Assembly (NCBI GenBank): GCA_018292915.2
Contig: JACVVK020000285.1
Span: 157,001 to 221,000 of the forward strand
Source of the DNA: Batillaria attramentaria
Taxonomy: Eukaryota; Mollusca; Gastropoda; Batillariidae
Reading direction: 5' to 3'
Length of the DNA: 64,000 nt
The translations under genes were made by a program, and so were the position numbers. This document shows positions 29,784 to 41,137 of the stretch, piece by piece. The notes below the pieces were generated by a model that had not been told where the DNA came from, searched no databases, and saw only the letters and a list, made by a program, of their open reading frames with translations. Within the stretch, counting starts at the first letter, position 1; every line of letters begins with the position of its first letter.

Positions 29784-30341
29784 CTACTTCCTATCCGCAG
29801 CCTCACCCGGCTGCCCACAGACCTTCACCATCTGTGCTACACTGCGAGTCCAATGATCTATTAACCGCAACGTGAATTCCTCCGCCTGTATGTTCTGCAC
29901 AAACCCGCAAGGTAAATGGTGCGGATTACTATGCTTTCCAGCTGTTCTTCTAGTGGTCCTACGGGGTCTACGGACTGCTTTCCCATCTTCAGATCCCGAG
30001 GTCTGTTCCGCATCGACCGGTGGCATCTTGGGCCATTTCGACGTAGATTTACGATGCAATTTAACTGGTGGAGCCTCCTCCACCTCCGACTCTGGGTGGC
30101 TGTCAGTTTCCCCCCGGCACAGCCCCACCCTACCGCCAGTGGTCTGAACCCTGGGTAATCCCTTCCCGGACCCGGTCGCCACTTCAGAGTCACCATGACT
30201 GGACTGAGACTCCTGAAACCCTTCTCCCGACCTTCTAGCGTCACCGTCCGTCTTCCCCCCTTCTCCTGGGGAACCAGCCTCCTCGAAAGTAGAGGACTCC
30301 TCAAGATGTCTTCCGCCGTTAGGGTGAAGCCCCCCCCCCTC
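29784..30341 (-). CDS. Unknown charged protein, open antisense frame
   Basis: The frame is open from a G10 run at about 30340 to the stop at 29784 (about 185 residues). It is rich in Gly, Glu and Ser, then basic (RRPRRTTRRTAGK), ending LRLIDHWTRSVAQMVKVCG. A second antisense frame over the same DNA is also open (ATG in frame if the G run differed by one), so the coding frame is uncertain; the acidic/basic segmentation favours this one. I do not recognise the family. Confidence 0.35.
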   Translation of the reverse strand, partial: EGGGLHPNGGRHLEESSTFEEAGSPGEGGKTDGDARRSGEGFQESQSSHGDSEVATGSGKGLPRVQTTGGRVGLCRGETDSHPESEVEEAPPVKLHRKSTSKWPKMPPVDAEQTSGSEDGKAVRRPRRTTRRTAGKHSNPHHLPCGFVQNIQAEEFTLRLIDHWTRSVAQMVKVCGQPGEAADRK

Positions 30342-30404
30342 CCCATGCTGCTATTAATGAAAAGGACATGTGAGATGCTTGAAAACGTACCGTTTGTGTA
30401 GTTG

Positions 30405-30406
<2 letters not shown>

Positions 30407-30460
<54 letters not shown>

Positions 30461-30474
30461 AGAGAGAGAGAGAG
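30407..30474. repeat. CA/GA microsatellite
   Basis: (CA)n followed by (GA)n. Confidence 0.95.
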
Positions 30475-30770
30475 TTTTCCATCTCATACAGGCTGTTGTG
30501 ATCTCAAGGTGTATTTTCAATCTCATACAGGCAGCTATGATCACAAAATTCATCAATGTATCAGATTTGTATTTAACTGTTCATGCATTTTTTATCACCA
30601 ACAGACAATTTAATAACATGAGATGTATGTTCTCATACAGGCAGCCTTGATCACAAAATTCATTACTAAATGTGTCACCAGCATCAGTCTGTTCTGCATT
30701 GAAAGGCAGCCTTGTTGGAATACGAACAGGTTCATGAAGCTCTTTTCATCAACACACATTATACTAGACT

Positions 30771-31547
30771 AATCTTCATCATTTTCCTATTCCGCTTTTG
30801 ACCTTTTTCTGTGCAAGCTGTGAATGACCTGTTACTGTCTTTGAGAGTGAAGTGCAGGCGCAGTGAAGCAAACAGCTGCACCACTAGATGGCCAACATTG
30901 CAACGGTTTCCCTCAATGCAGACCACTTCATTCTTCTTACTGAGTTTGCAAACAACACGCCACATGACTTGGTCTGTGTGAAGCAGTGTACCAACAACGT
31001 CTTCATATTCTCTCTCCATCTGCTTTACTGACCGCTGCAGTATGGGGCTAGGCATCTTTAAACCACCATGGATGCCACGGTACTGCTTCGTGTTGAGAAA
31101 GGTTTCTGTTGATGACCCTGTTCGTGTTCCAACAAGGCTACCTTTGCATGCAGAACAGACTGATTTGTCCTGCAATTTAAAAGCAATATAGCCAGCAATA
31201 TACACAAGAACATTGTCAGACATCCACTGCAAAGTTTCTTTATCCTCAAAATCTTGGTCAAAGTGTGCAAATGCCAGTGCCAGCAAAGTTGCATCACATT
31301 TCCTAACCATATCAACAGCTAGTGTTGCGTGCCTGTCAGCTTGGGGCACTTGCTCAGTGGCCAGACTGGAAGAAGTCGTGCTCAAGCTAAGCAACCACTT
31401 GCCACTGTCCTCAAGACAGTTACTGCCTTCACCCTGGACAAAAAAAATTGTCAACCATGGTTTGCCTGATGAAGAATCTGAACTGAACTGCGCTGGGCCT
31501 GTCTCCATGCCCCCCTTTGTATCTGATGGTTGAAAACAAATTTTCAA
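30771..31547 (-). CDS. Unknown TE-associated protein exon (VYIAGYIAFKL, CxxC)
   Basis: A 262-residue antisense frame ends ...KRNRKMMKISLV. It contains DNVLVYIAGYIAFKLQDK followed by CSACKGSL (a CxxC pair), GGLKMPSP, and a helical C-terminus. The YIAGY plus CxxC combination followed by RGxxxxP is a pattern I recall from the C-terminal zinc-binding part of P-element/THAP9-like and other DNA-transposon proteins. The start is probably an upstream exon. It may form one gene with 32220-32830, but linkage is unproven. Confidence 0.4.
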
Positions 31548-31559
31548 GGCAGTCTTGAT

Positions 31560-32219
31560 TAAGGCGGTGTGTTAAAGGGGGGGTCCACCCTCCATTTCGC
31601 CCAGAAAAGTGTCAAAAAGTGTTTGAAGCGAGTCCCAGTGCGATGCAGCCCACACACGACCGCCACAGCGCAAATCTAGAATGGTTTAGCTACATGTACC
31701 GTACAATTTCATACCTGATAAGATCCGTAGAAGTCTGCATCTGTCCAAAAAGCATTCAAAATCTACGCGCCGAGGCCATCCAAAAATTATTCAAATCGAG
31801 GCTTTGGTTCCCGACGCGGTAGCGCAGATGTACTACCGGTAAGCAAAAGTCAATCCAGGGGACGGCTAACAATGACTGAGGCTTCCATTCAGACGTATAC
31901 ATCATACATGTATACGTGTATATGTGCTAACCACCAGCAGGGGGTGCCTATCGCACAGGGGCTTGAGTTTCTTTGTCGCTTCCATTGTTGCTTTGTACAC
32001 GTGATGCACACTTTTCCCGCGGACATGCGCATCGCGTGGGATTCCACACTCTGGAATGCATGACGTCACGACCTTCAGTTCACCGTTAAGTCTGAGACTC
32101 CGTTGTCTGGGTTGAAGGCTCGCCCCGTGCATAGCGATGCGATGACTATTTTAGTTGCAGACTTCAAAGTCAAAAAGCTCGGCGTGTAGGCTAGCCTACG
32201 GCAAGGCTGTACTCGTGCA
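31560..32219. other. No supported gene
   Basis: Between two antisense TE-like exons; likely intron. At 31572 TTAAAGGGGGGGTCC resembles a single TTAA-type transposon end, but no inverted partner is visible in the window. Confidence 0.4.
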
Positions 32220-32830
32220 TTAGACCCCAGAATCCTGGCTTCCCGGATTGGTAAGGTCACTCGGTTTAAGTTTCGAAACCTCTCCCTGCCGTCTTCTATT
32301 AGACAGTATGAGCTGTGTCAGTGTCACTTCAGCAAGGTTGTTCCAGGCTTTCTTCACAATCACATCGTGATTTCCTTCAACATTATCAGTTTCAAGGCTG
32401 CCAATTGCTTCTACTGATTTCTTGCTGAGGAACTCGGACAATGCTGCAACATCTTTACACAGAGGGATTCGCTTTGCTCGACCTTTCTTCTGTCTGTACA
32501 ATGTTCTGTCGGCATGCGCTGACACCTCAGGATTCCACCATTTGTCATGGAGCTTGAGAGAACCCTTTGCATTCTGCTATTCAACCTCATCTCTATTCTC
32601 AATGGCTTTGGCTTCCATGATGTCAGCACACTTGTGCAGGGAATGGCCCAACTTTTGGGCCAGTGAAGGGATTTTGAATGAGCAGATTGCTTCACAATAG
32701 CCAGCAACTTTCTTTGTGGCTCCGACGACAGCTTGAGAGTGTTCTGGGACAATAAACTCACTCAAACCAGCATTGGGTTGTTTTTTCAAGCTCCTGAGTT
32801 CAGTGAGCAAACGTGAGAGTTGTCGCACTG
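32220..32830 (-). pseudogene. Tyrosine-recombinase-like protein fragment
   Basis: Antisense segments read LSRLLTELRSL..., IPSLAQKLGHSLHKCADIMEAKA, then after a frame change LHDKWWNPEVSAHA, RIPLCKDVAALSEFL and LTQLILSNRRRQGEVSKLKPSD. The NRRRxGEVSxL motif after a helical domain looks like box I of tyrosine recombinases (catalytic Arg followed by sE...L). Box II (HxxR...Y) is not visible. A frameshift lies near 32575. The assignment is an inference from motif shape; it could be a Crypton-like or YR-retroelement remnant. Confidence 0.4.
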
Positions 32831-32849
32831 AATTCCTGATCTATGCAAA

Positions 32850-33424
32850 GTTGTCTTTGTCAAATCCCTTTCTCTTAATTGCTTCTTGATTTGTACTTCT
32901 TCCTCGTCACCGGTCTCGTGTTCCTAATTGGAACGCTTCATTATGGCGGAGTGTTTATCGGCGACGCCACGTGGAATCAAAATTTGATTCCATAATGTGA
33001 AACTGCCGTTGAGTCATGGATGTAAGCGCGCGAAACGTTCAATAGGCGCGTTCCGATGCTTCGTCACAAGCGCTGTTACACCAGTCCGTCTTGCTGCAGC
33101 GATAGTTACAACACGCGCGGGCGGCTAAACTATGAAGCGTGGCCTGGAGGTACGTTCAATAAAGCAAGTCAAGTAACCCGTTCAACCGAGCAAGCTGCGA
33201 TTTGATTGGTGGTACTAATGCTTTCGGCTCGATTTGGCTGGCTAGCAGCTTATAAGCCCTCACGCCATTGAACGCGTCTCGGTTGTAAATACGGATCGGC
33301 GCATCAGTACTATATTGCGGAGTGGAATTTCAGCGCGAACCGTAATGTGATACAGACGTACGTAGCAGCGTAGTAGACAGCTAAATTCCGTAGTTTGCTA
33401 CGCTAAATGCGGAGAGTAGGCAGG
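32850..33424. other. No supported gene; CpG-rich
   Basis: CpG-containing stretch (GCGACGCCACG, GCGCGAAACG, ACACGCGCGGGCGG) without open frames of note. Could be a promoter-type region for the antisense gene to the left. Confidence 0.35.
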
Positions 33425-33550
33425 TTAGCATTTCATCACCTCCCCATCAAACTGTAGCCAAGCAAACTCACTCTGCCAACACTTCTGAAAGTGCCTGGTT
33501 GGAAACTCTGACCTTTTGCTGCTCTGTGCCGATTCTGATGCGACGTCTTT
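33425..33550 (-). pseudogene. Zinc-finger N-terminal exon fragment
   Basis: Antisense SDVASESAQSSKRSEFP then HFQKCWQSEFAWLQFDGEVMKC: the aromatic/Trp pattern ending in MKC resembles that at 1-224. The SDVASESAQSS stretch matches the antisense exon at 58250-58425, so these are two members of one gene family. Truncated by a T-rich tract and a retro-insertion on the upstream side. Confidence 0.45.
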
Positions 33551-33582
33551 TTTTTTTTTCTTTTTTTTTTCTGTTGACATAC

Positions 33583-33653
33583 AAGGGACCGCTCTTTGCC
33601 GCGAATTAGCCTCTGTTGCTTGCGCGGCGTTAAGCCCTAAATAACTAACTAAC
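33583..33653 (+). mobile_element. 71-bp insertion of type I 3' terminus
   Basis: AAGGGACCGCTCTTTGCCGC... identical in layout to the 3' end of copy A, ending TAACTAACTAAC. Flanked by TGTTGACATAC (33572-33582 and 33654-33664). Confidence 0.88.
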
Positions 33654-33840
33654 TGTTGACATACTCCCACTCGTTCTCAGTTGGTGCTTGGATCTGAATG
33701 TGGGTGCAGTCCACACAACCAATAACGTTGGGAAATCCTGCAATGTTGTGGAAGTCTCTTACTATTCGTTGTGACTTTTCCTCGGTTTGGGGCAGATGGA
33801 CAAATTCTGGAAGTCTGTCAGACAGTGTGTATGACACTCT
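33654..33840 (-). pseudogene. HARBI1-like Harbinger transposase fragment
   Basis: Antisense: IVRDFHNIAGFPNVIGCVDCTHIQIQAPTENEWEYVN, the first-Asp region of HARBI1-type DDE transposases (GFPxVIGxxDCTHI). This is a different Harbinger lineage from the WQFPNCTGAMDG fragments. Only about 60 residues remain. Confidence 0.8.
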
Positions 33841-34013
33841 TTTTTTCTCACACGCCCAACGGTCCTTCTGCTAACCCCAAACAAATCGGCAATCATGAGG
33901 TGAAATCAGGATGGGCTAGCAGAGAACCTCAGAGCGATCATCAGTTGTGTCACTGCTGACCAGTTTGATTTTCGAACTCTCTTTGCATCGGCATCCGTAT
34001 TGCTTGCTTTCGC

Positions 34014-34095
34014 TCTTTTATGACCTGGCAGAAAGGTACCTTTCTTAGCCGCGAAATAGTCTTTGTAGCTTGCGCGGCGTAAATAACTAACTAAC
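34014..34095 (+). mobile_element. 82-bp insertion of 3' terminus
   Basis: TCTTTTATGACCTGGCAGAAAG..., hairpin, TAAATAACTAACTAAC. Flanked by TTGCTTGCTTTCGC (34000-34013) and TTGCTCGCTTTCGC (34096-34109), one mismatch. Confidence 0.85.
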
Positions 34096-34239
34096 TTGCT
34101 CGCTTTCGCGTACTTTTTTGCAGGAAGGAAGTTGTATTGAGCGTTGAACGCATGAGCAGTGCGAGGGAATTGTCTCGTCTAAATATAACGCGCAGGAATA
34201 GCTACTCCTGACCTATTTGCGCGTCTTGGCGTACCGAAT

Positions 34240-34437
34240 TCAAACAGGGAATAGTGGCAGAATAGCTACTGCAATTTTTGCGGTATTTCGAAATAACTTA
34301 GTCCACTTTTCTTGCATGTGGGCCCTGATTGAGCCGGCCCACAGGTCTGACACAAAAGACACTACACCGTTGGGTGTTACAGCAGTCAGTGCCTTCCAAG
34401 TCATGTGAGCTTCACAATGACTGAACATCATCGACTG
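34240..34437 (-). pseudogene. DDE_4/ISL2EU-like transposase, C-terminal part
   Basis: Antisense EQSMMFSHCEAHMTWKALTAVTPNGVVSFVSDLWAGSI: the xWKxLxxxTPxGxxxFVSxLxxGS motif of DDE_4-type transposases preceding the second Asp. It is separated from its N-terminal half (37952-38250) by copy B. Confidence 0.7.
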
Positions 34438-34454
34438 CTCCACAAGAGAATGCG

Positions 34455-37400
34455 CCCCCCGGGGGCAACCACCTTCTCGTGGTGGGGGGCGTATGTGGCC
34501 CGTTGACCCTGTGGGCTATGCTGGATAGGGTTACCCATACCAGACAGGCCGCAGGCGAGGGTCCAGCTAAGAGTTGCCATCTTGTCCGGAGAAGACTGGT
34601 GATATCATATGATATACAGTTCTTTCTGGTTCTAACACCTATCCAGTTCTGACACCATCTTCCCGGTCATCCTGTCGACCGCCAGCAGCGAGGAGGATGC
34701 AACAGTGGGTCGTTGGAACCTGAAGAAGGCTAACTGGGATTTGTTTAGTGCCTCTTGCCGGTCACGTCTGACCGAGGAGGCGGTGATGTCTTCGGAGGAT
34801 CCTGCCTCCGCTTTTACTAATATTTTGATTGAAGTGGCCAACGATGCCATCCCGAAAACCTCGACAATCCACAAAGGTCCTAAAATTCCATGGTTCAACC
34901 AACAGTGTAAAAATGCGCAGAAAGATCGCAAGCGCGCACAAAGACGAGCGTTCAGATGCCCCTCCCAGGCTAACATTTTAGCATTTAAACGGTCCCGAGC
35001 GAAAGCTCGCTTTGTTTATAAACAGCAGCGGAGGTTGTCCTGGAGACAGTTCGTCTCCAGCCTGTCTTCCAAGGCGCCTTCGCAGAAAATCTGGAAAGCC
35101 ATCCGCAAAATTAAGGGCAAAGCCGATACCTCTTCTATCCGCCATCTTAGAGTGGGTGACAGGCTTGTCACCGACAGGAAAGCTGTTGCTGACTTGTTGG
35201 CGTCAACCCTGTCGCACAACTCATCCTCTGACCATTATTCCACCTCCTTCCAGAGGATTAAACAACTTCAGGAATCTTCTCCCTGTAATTTCCAATCCAC
35301 CAATACTGAACTGTACAACTCTCTGTTTAGTCAGGCTGAGCTCCAGCAGGCTCTACAGAAGAGTAATGACTCTGCTGCTGGTTTGGACAGTGTCCACTAT
35401 CAACTCCTAACTCATCTTCCTGAGGAAGCTCTCTCTGTCCTCCTTTCCGTTTATAATCATATTTGGACCACTGGCGTCTTTCCGCCCTCGTGGCGGGAGG
35501 CGGTAGTGGTTCCTATTCCTAAGCCTGGGAGGGATCATTCTGATCCGGGCAATTATCGACCTATCGCCCTGACCAGCTGTCTTTGTAAGACCATGGAGCG
35601 GCTGGTCAATGCTCGTCTTGTTTGGGTTCTGGAATCCGAAGGACTCCTGTCTGACCTGCTGTGCGGGTTTAGGCAGGGCCGAAGCACCATTGACCACCTG
35701 GTTCGCTTTGAGTCCTTCATAAGGGACGGTTTTATTAATAAACAACACACAGTAGCCATCTTCTTCGACCTCGAGAAGGCCTATGACACTACATGGAAGT
35801 ATGGCATATTGTCAGACTTGCATGACATAGGCTTCCGGGGTCGTCTACCTATTTTTATTGATAAATTTTTAACTGGGCGGTCCTTTAGAGTCCGTGTTGG
35901 TTCTACTCTTTCAGATTGCCAGGAGCAGGAGATGGGTGTGCCTCAGGGCAGCATCCTCTCCCCCGTCCTTTTTAGCCTCAAAATAAACAACATAGTGAAA
36001 TCAGTAACCAAAGGAACAGATGCGTCTCTATTCGTTGACGACTTCGCCCTTTGTGTCAAAGGCAAGTCGCTTCACCGGGTAGAGAGGCATCTGCAGCTTT
36101 GTATCAACAGCGTCCAGAAATGGGTCGCTGAGAATGGTTTTAAATTTTCACCGTCCAAAACAGTTTGCATGCACCTCACAAAACTTCACGGGGTCTTTCC
36201 CGAACCCGCTCTTAGTATTGATGGTTCCCCTGTTAAAGTTGTCCAGGAGGCAAAGTTCCTTGGTCTTATTTTTGACCGCCGACTCACCTTTCTTAGCCAT
36301 ATTAAGAATCTTAGAGCTTCATGTATGAAGGCACTGGACGTCCTTCGGGTCGTGGGTCACACCGACTGGGGTGGTGACCGTACCGTCCTGCTGCGTCTAT
36401 ATCGAGCTCTTGTCCGTTCCAAGCTGGACTATGGGTGCATTGTTTACGGTTCTGCTTCCAAGTCCAGTCTGAAACTCCTCAATACTGTTCATCATGAGGG
36501 TCTTCGTATTTGTCTGGGCGCCTTCAGGACGTCCCCAGTTCATAGTCTGTATGCTGAGGCGGGTGAACCCTCTCTGGCGCTCCGCCGCACTCGTCTCATG
36601 CTGAACTATGTCCTGAAGCTGAAGGCCAACCCGGACAACCCCGCCTATAGCTGTGTTTTCTGTCCAGCTTTTGAAGAACTTTATGATGTTCATAAAAAAG
36701 AACCTAAGCCCCTGTCCCTCCGCGTCCGACCCCTTTTACAGGCGGCCGGAGTGGACATCAATTCTGTTGAGGAATCTCTTTTTTCCCGCCACGCCTCCTT
36801 GGACCCTTCCCATCCCCGAAGTCAGGCTGGACCTGACCTCTCACAAGAAAGCCGAGACCCCTGACCCTATCTATTTTCACGGGCTGCAGCAGATCCTGGC
36901 CGACTTCCCGGGCTTCCGTCGGATCTTCACTGACGGTTCCAAGTCCGAGGATGGTCGTGTTGGGGCTGCTGCCGTCATGGATGGTTTTTCTTTTACCCGC
37001 CGTTTAGTGGATGATAGTTCGGTGTATAGTGCCGAGTTGCGGGCCATTTTACTCGCACTTCGGCACGTATACCAGTCTAAAGACTCCAATTTCTTAATAT
37101 TGTCAGATTCATTGTCGGCTCTCCAGGCTCTGCATGGCAGGAGATTGGATCACCCACTTCTGGTGCTGATCCATGAACTGCATGCATCCTTGATTGCCGA
37201 CAACAAGGACATTGTTTTTATCTGGATTCCGGGTCATGTGGGCATCCGAGGAAACAGGTGCGCTGACCGGGCTGCGAACGCTGCCCGCGATGGCCCTGTG
37301 GAGGATGAGCGCATGGCCTGTAGTGATTTTAAACCTCTAGTGTCCAAGTTTGTTCAAAGGGAGTGGCAGACCCAATGGGCTGCCCTCCCGGAGAACAAAC

Positions 37401-37934
37401 TGTACAAAGTTTTACCTAGCGTCTGTGATAGCCTCCCTCGTTGCCGTCCTAATCGGCGCGAGGAGGTAGTTCTTAGCCGGCTCCACATTGGGCACACACA
37501 CATCACGCATTCCCATCTGCTGAAAGGGGAAGATCCCCCCTGGTGTGTCCCGTGTGATGAGCCTTTTACCGTTCAGCACTTTCTGATCTCGTGCGTGGAT
37601 CTCGCCGAGTCTCGTGACAAGTTTTATACTGTTGACTCATTGAAGACGTTGTTCAGGGATGTCCCCCCTGACAACGTCTTCAATTTCTTGAAGGAGGTCA
37701 ACCTCTTTTATAAAATATAGTCTTCCAGCCTAACATAATCTGTGATATCGTTTTTAGTCTGGAAGAATACAATCTTGTACAGGATCTCATTTAAGTCTCA
37801 CAAATTTTTAATAATATATTTACATCATGTTTTAAGCTAGCCCTTTAATGTTTTAAAGGACCTGGCAGGATGGGACTGTGCTAGCCGCGAAATAGTCTTT
37901 GTTGCTTGCGCGGCGTTAAGCCATAAATAACTAA
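34455..37934 (+). mobile_element. I-like retrotransposon copy B, internally deleted
   Basis: Has the true 5' end and 209 bp of 5' UTR, then jumps at 34663/34664 straight into ORF2 (the SDHFPV region), deleting the rest of the 5' UTR, ORF1 and the endonuclease. CTTC microhomology is present at the joint. It continues to the hairpin and tail with a type II 3' UTR. Flanking duplication CTCCACAAGAGAATGCG (34438-34454 and 37935-37951). Confidence 0.93.
34664..37720 (+). pseudogene. Copy B ORF2 fragment, frameshifted
   Basis: Open from the end of the endonuclease through RT (FFDLEKAYDTTW, FVDDF) to about 36785, where a T6 run (T5 in A, C, D) shifts the frame; the remaining linker, RNase H and C-terminal Cys/His motif read on in the next frame to 37720. 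Lacks the catalytic endonuclease residues. Confidence 0.93.
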
Positions 37935-37951
37935 CTCCACAAGAGAATGCG

Positions 37952-38250
37952 GGGTTTCAGTAAGCAGTTCAGTGCAGTCAATTACAACCCTGTGTCCTCG
38001 GAAACATTTCACGGAAATCACTCGGCATGGTTTTGTTGATCTGCTCCCTGGTCGGCCAGCAAGTCAGAAATGAAAGGTGGATGTACAGATGGTCGATCCA
38101 TTTGTTGACAATCCTGGAGCAGGTTGCCTTTGAAACGGAAACTTCAGTCTACAAGACCCAGACCCAGTTTTAGATTTTCAAATAGGGCAGCATGAAATGT
38201 TGCAACATTTGGTGTTGAGGAGGTGGAGTGAGCTGCCATGATGGAGGATC
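37952..38250 (-). pseudogene. DDE_4/ISL2EU-like transposase, N-terminal part
   Basis: Antisense pieces in shifting frames resemble a helix-turn-helix plus the WPTREQINKTMPSDFREMFP segment that precedes the first Asp in DDE_4-type enzymes. Combined with 34240-34437 on the other side of copy B it forms one decayed gene. Several frameshifts. Confidence 0.6.
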
Positions 38251-38505
38251 AATCTAGATTATACATGCACTCGTCTTTCTCAAAGAAACAATGTGCGCTT
38301 CGCCATCTTTCATGGGGCGGAACAGTAACAAGAGTGCCGTCCCTTTATTGACCTTCACAAACAGTGGCTCAGTGGATAACATACAGTCATATAGGGACAA
38401 GCGTATAGAACACATCTCAACATTTGGCAACGGCTGTTAACACAGATCACTGCACACAGCACAATTCAGGTGGAGGCGGCTGTATACATTTGCATAAAAA
38501 ACGTC

Positions 38506-38508
<3 letters not shown>

Positions 38509-38560
<52 letters not shown>
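38509..38560. repeat. CA microsatellite
   Basis: (CA)n of about 50 bp, just downstream of the last exon of the antisense Myb/SANT-like gene. Confidence 0.95.
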
Positions 38561-38596
38561 GAAACACTTACTTGTACCTCCTAAGGATGAAATGCG

Positions 38597-40087
38597 TACA
38601 GGAGGTTGAACCGAGGGATCCCCGACATCAAGTCCTCCATTAGGTCGAAGTAGACCCACGAGCTGCGACCCCTCCCCGTCTTTCCATTTCTATCTCGTAT
38701 TATTTTGTGCCTGAAAGAAAAATTCTCCAAATATTTAACGGCGATCTCCTCTTGTGTGTCTGCTCAGTTTTAAAACAAACATATTCATGTGTAGCCGAGT
38801 GGTTTGGACCCTCTCGCCCACTACCCTAGGTTCTCCGGCCAGCTGTGTGCCGCCGGCTTTGTTCGCCTGTAGGCTACCGCACGCGGGCAGCGTTGCGGAT
38901 CCACGATAGCCACGTGTCAGTCAGTTGCTCCCCGCTCTGCCATTTGTTGCTTGTTTTTCCTGTTGCAATAAAACATGTCATAGCGACCGCTGTGTTTGCC
39001 TCCCTGCCTGCCTGAATCACTCAACACCATCACACATGCAACACACTTCCTCTTTAATTAGAGTGCTCAGAGAGCACATACACTTGTACAGTAAGTTTAA
39101 AAAAAACAACAAAAAAAAACCCACACTCCTGAGTAGGGTTTGAACCCTTGTCCTCTGGTTAACGAATCTACTGTTGACTGTACGTGTGACTGTGCATACC
39201 TCCAAAGTTGACTACACTTATTATATGAGTTCAGATCTTTGCACATTTTTTTTTAAAGTGAATTTGAAATTGTACATTTTGTTAACACATACTTTTTTTC
39301 TGACCCTGGACATTTTCTTTTTGCCTTGTGTCAAGAGCAACAAAGCACACTATACATGAAACATGGGAAACTAAAAAAAAAACAAAAAACTTTTGAGATG
39401 GAGTATGTGAAAAAAAAAATTACACATGAACCTGCTTTTCATGTTGTCGAATTTCTTACAACACTGGTCCGGACTAAACTGGTGCCCCATCGCCCTCATC
39501 TCAGTAGAGATCTTTTTAAAGCACTCCATTTTCTTCATACGTGGATCAAGGAGCATCCACTTGTACTCCCTGTACTTCTCCAACAACAGCAGCACTGCCC
39601 TGTGGGACCAGGACATGCTGCTACTTGACGTCTGAGATTCTGAATGGAAAAAATCAAATAAATACATTTATGCGCCAAATTATAGTAATTTCACTAACAA
39701 AATAACATCAAAATAGATATTTTAAGCAATAAGCACATTTGGGCACATTTAGTCAAATCTTCCTTTAGTAATTTCAGAGCAAATGTACACACCTTAATAT
39801 AAAACAATTGATTTATTGTCATGAGTCTGCCTTAACAAGTTGAAAAGTTTGTTTTTTATGTTTGTTTTTTTTGGGGGGTGGGGGGGGGGTGGAACTTACC
39901 ATCCAAATCCTCTTCCTGAGGTGTCAGCTGAGTCAGCTCTTGGTGTCAGCTGAGTCAGCTCTTGGTATAAAACACCCAGCTGACACCTGTTGGGGTGCTT
40001 TCCCCCCTCCACGATCTGTTTGCAGTAGGAGCTATCAGGCAGCTCTTGCAGTCTCTGCAACGAACCCCTGCAGGTTCCAGTTGCCAT
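38597..40087 (-). pseudogene. Myb/SANT-like DNA-binding protein, three exons, 22-bp duplication
   Basis: Exon 1 (about 39892-40087) starts MATGTCRGSLQRL and ends at a GTAAGT donor. Exon 2 (about 39435-39645, acceptor TTCCATTCAG) encodes WSHRAVLLLLEKYREYKWML, KMECFKKISTEM and FSPDQCCKKFDNM, the helices of a Myb_DNA-bind_4/MADF-like domain. Exon 3 (38597-38713, TTCTTTCAG acceptor) gives GKTGRGRSSWVYFDLMEDLM, the usual motif after such domains. In exon 1 a perfect 22-bp tandem duplication (39921-39942, 39943-39964) shifts the frame; a single unit would run directly into the acidic PQEEDLD end that matches exon 2 phase. Such proteins are frequent in invertebrates, often transposon-derived. Confidence 0.65.
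39921..39964. repeat. Perfect 22-bp tandem duplication in exon
   Basis: Two identical adjacent 22-mers beginning GTGTCAGCTGAGTCAGCTC. Not a multiple of three. Confidence 0.95.
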
Positions 40088-40089
40088 TT

Positions 40090-41137
40090 ACATCTGAAAT
40101 AAGGCAACGAAAAACTCAGTGAATGTTCATTCACATGGGAGGCTACCTCTCCGGTAATCGTGAAAAATAGTATACGAAATTCTGGGAGCTAGATCTATTT
40201 GCACGCACGTTCCGTTAGATGTGTGTCTCTGCTCTGTGTCAGTGTACACGATGAATCAACGGCGAAGCACATTCATTCATTCACAGGCCCTTTCCTATTC
40301 GCGTGTCGCCTGCTTACCGGAGAAACGACACTCGGATCAGAAATCAAAATGGCGAGGAGATGACTGCTCGGCTGCGGTCGACAGTCATTTCAGGATATTT
40401 TGTGCATGTTTGTGGGGAAGGAGAGGTCAAACTGAGCAGGGGAGGTGTCCGCAAAGATCTTGGAAACATAAGGTCTTTGGTGTCCGAGTCTAACGTCTCT
40501 TTGCATCGAGCAGAACCGAAAGAACCCGAAAAAGTGCGTTTGATGGGACCTGCAATCTAGAATCCTCATACAGATCACATGAAAGGAACTGCAGGACACA
40601 CACACACAAACCTCACTAAAAATTCATAAAGAAAGCACAAACAGAACGATTGTCTTGGCAGTGTCGGAAATAACATAGAACAGTACAGCAAACAAAAGAT
40701 GGACAGTGGATGTAGGACACTTTCAACCATGGATGATAAACCAAAAACTGGACGATAAACAGCAGGCTTTGTAACTGAACCATTAACAGCAAAAACACAG
40801 TAGCACCAAAATTTGTAATGGGACCATAGATATTTGTGTATCCATCGTTTATAATCTGCGTCACAACATCAGTACATGGCACATCTTCCTTTGACAGCGA
40901 CACATGAAATATCCAATGACTTTAAAAAATGTAAGACAATGACTGAAGTCACAATACATTGGTTCAGTCAAATCACAGACCAGTACTTGTGTCAAAGTGA
41001 AAGTAATGTGTCTTGAGCAAGAGTCTGACAGGACCCACAATCCAGAATACAGTACAGTTCACAGGAAACAGCACACACACACACACACACACAACACAAG
41101 AACATGACAACAAATTACAAATATTTCACTTCCGGTT
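40090..41137. other. No supported gene
   Basis: Includes a short CA tract (about 41070-41093) and overlapping open frames at 40221-40560 without motif or splice support. 40090-40350 may hold the promoter of the antisense Myb/SANT-like gene. Confidence 0.4.

Noticed and set aside
31570..31590. TTAAAGGGGGGGTCC as a second TTAA-type transposon end
   Set aside because: No inverted partner in the window; kept only as a note.
38786..38860. tRNA-like A-box (GTAGCCGAGTGGTT) suggesting a tRNA or SINE head
   Set aside because: No convincing B-box or cloverleaf follows (only AGGTTCTCCGG), so a tRNA gene is not supported.
39125..39175. B-box-like GGGTTTGAACCC suggesting an antisense tRNA or SINE
   Set aside because: The motif is palindromic and no A-box or acceptor stem pairs with it at the right distance.
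40221..40560. Overlapping plus-strand frames as a gene
   Set aside because: No motif, both frames open by chance, region is upstream of the antisense Myb/SANT-like gene.
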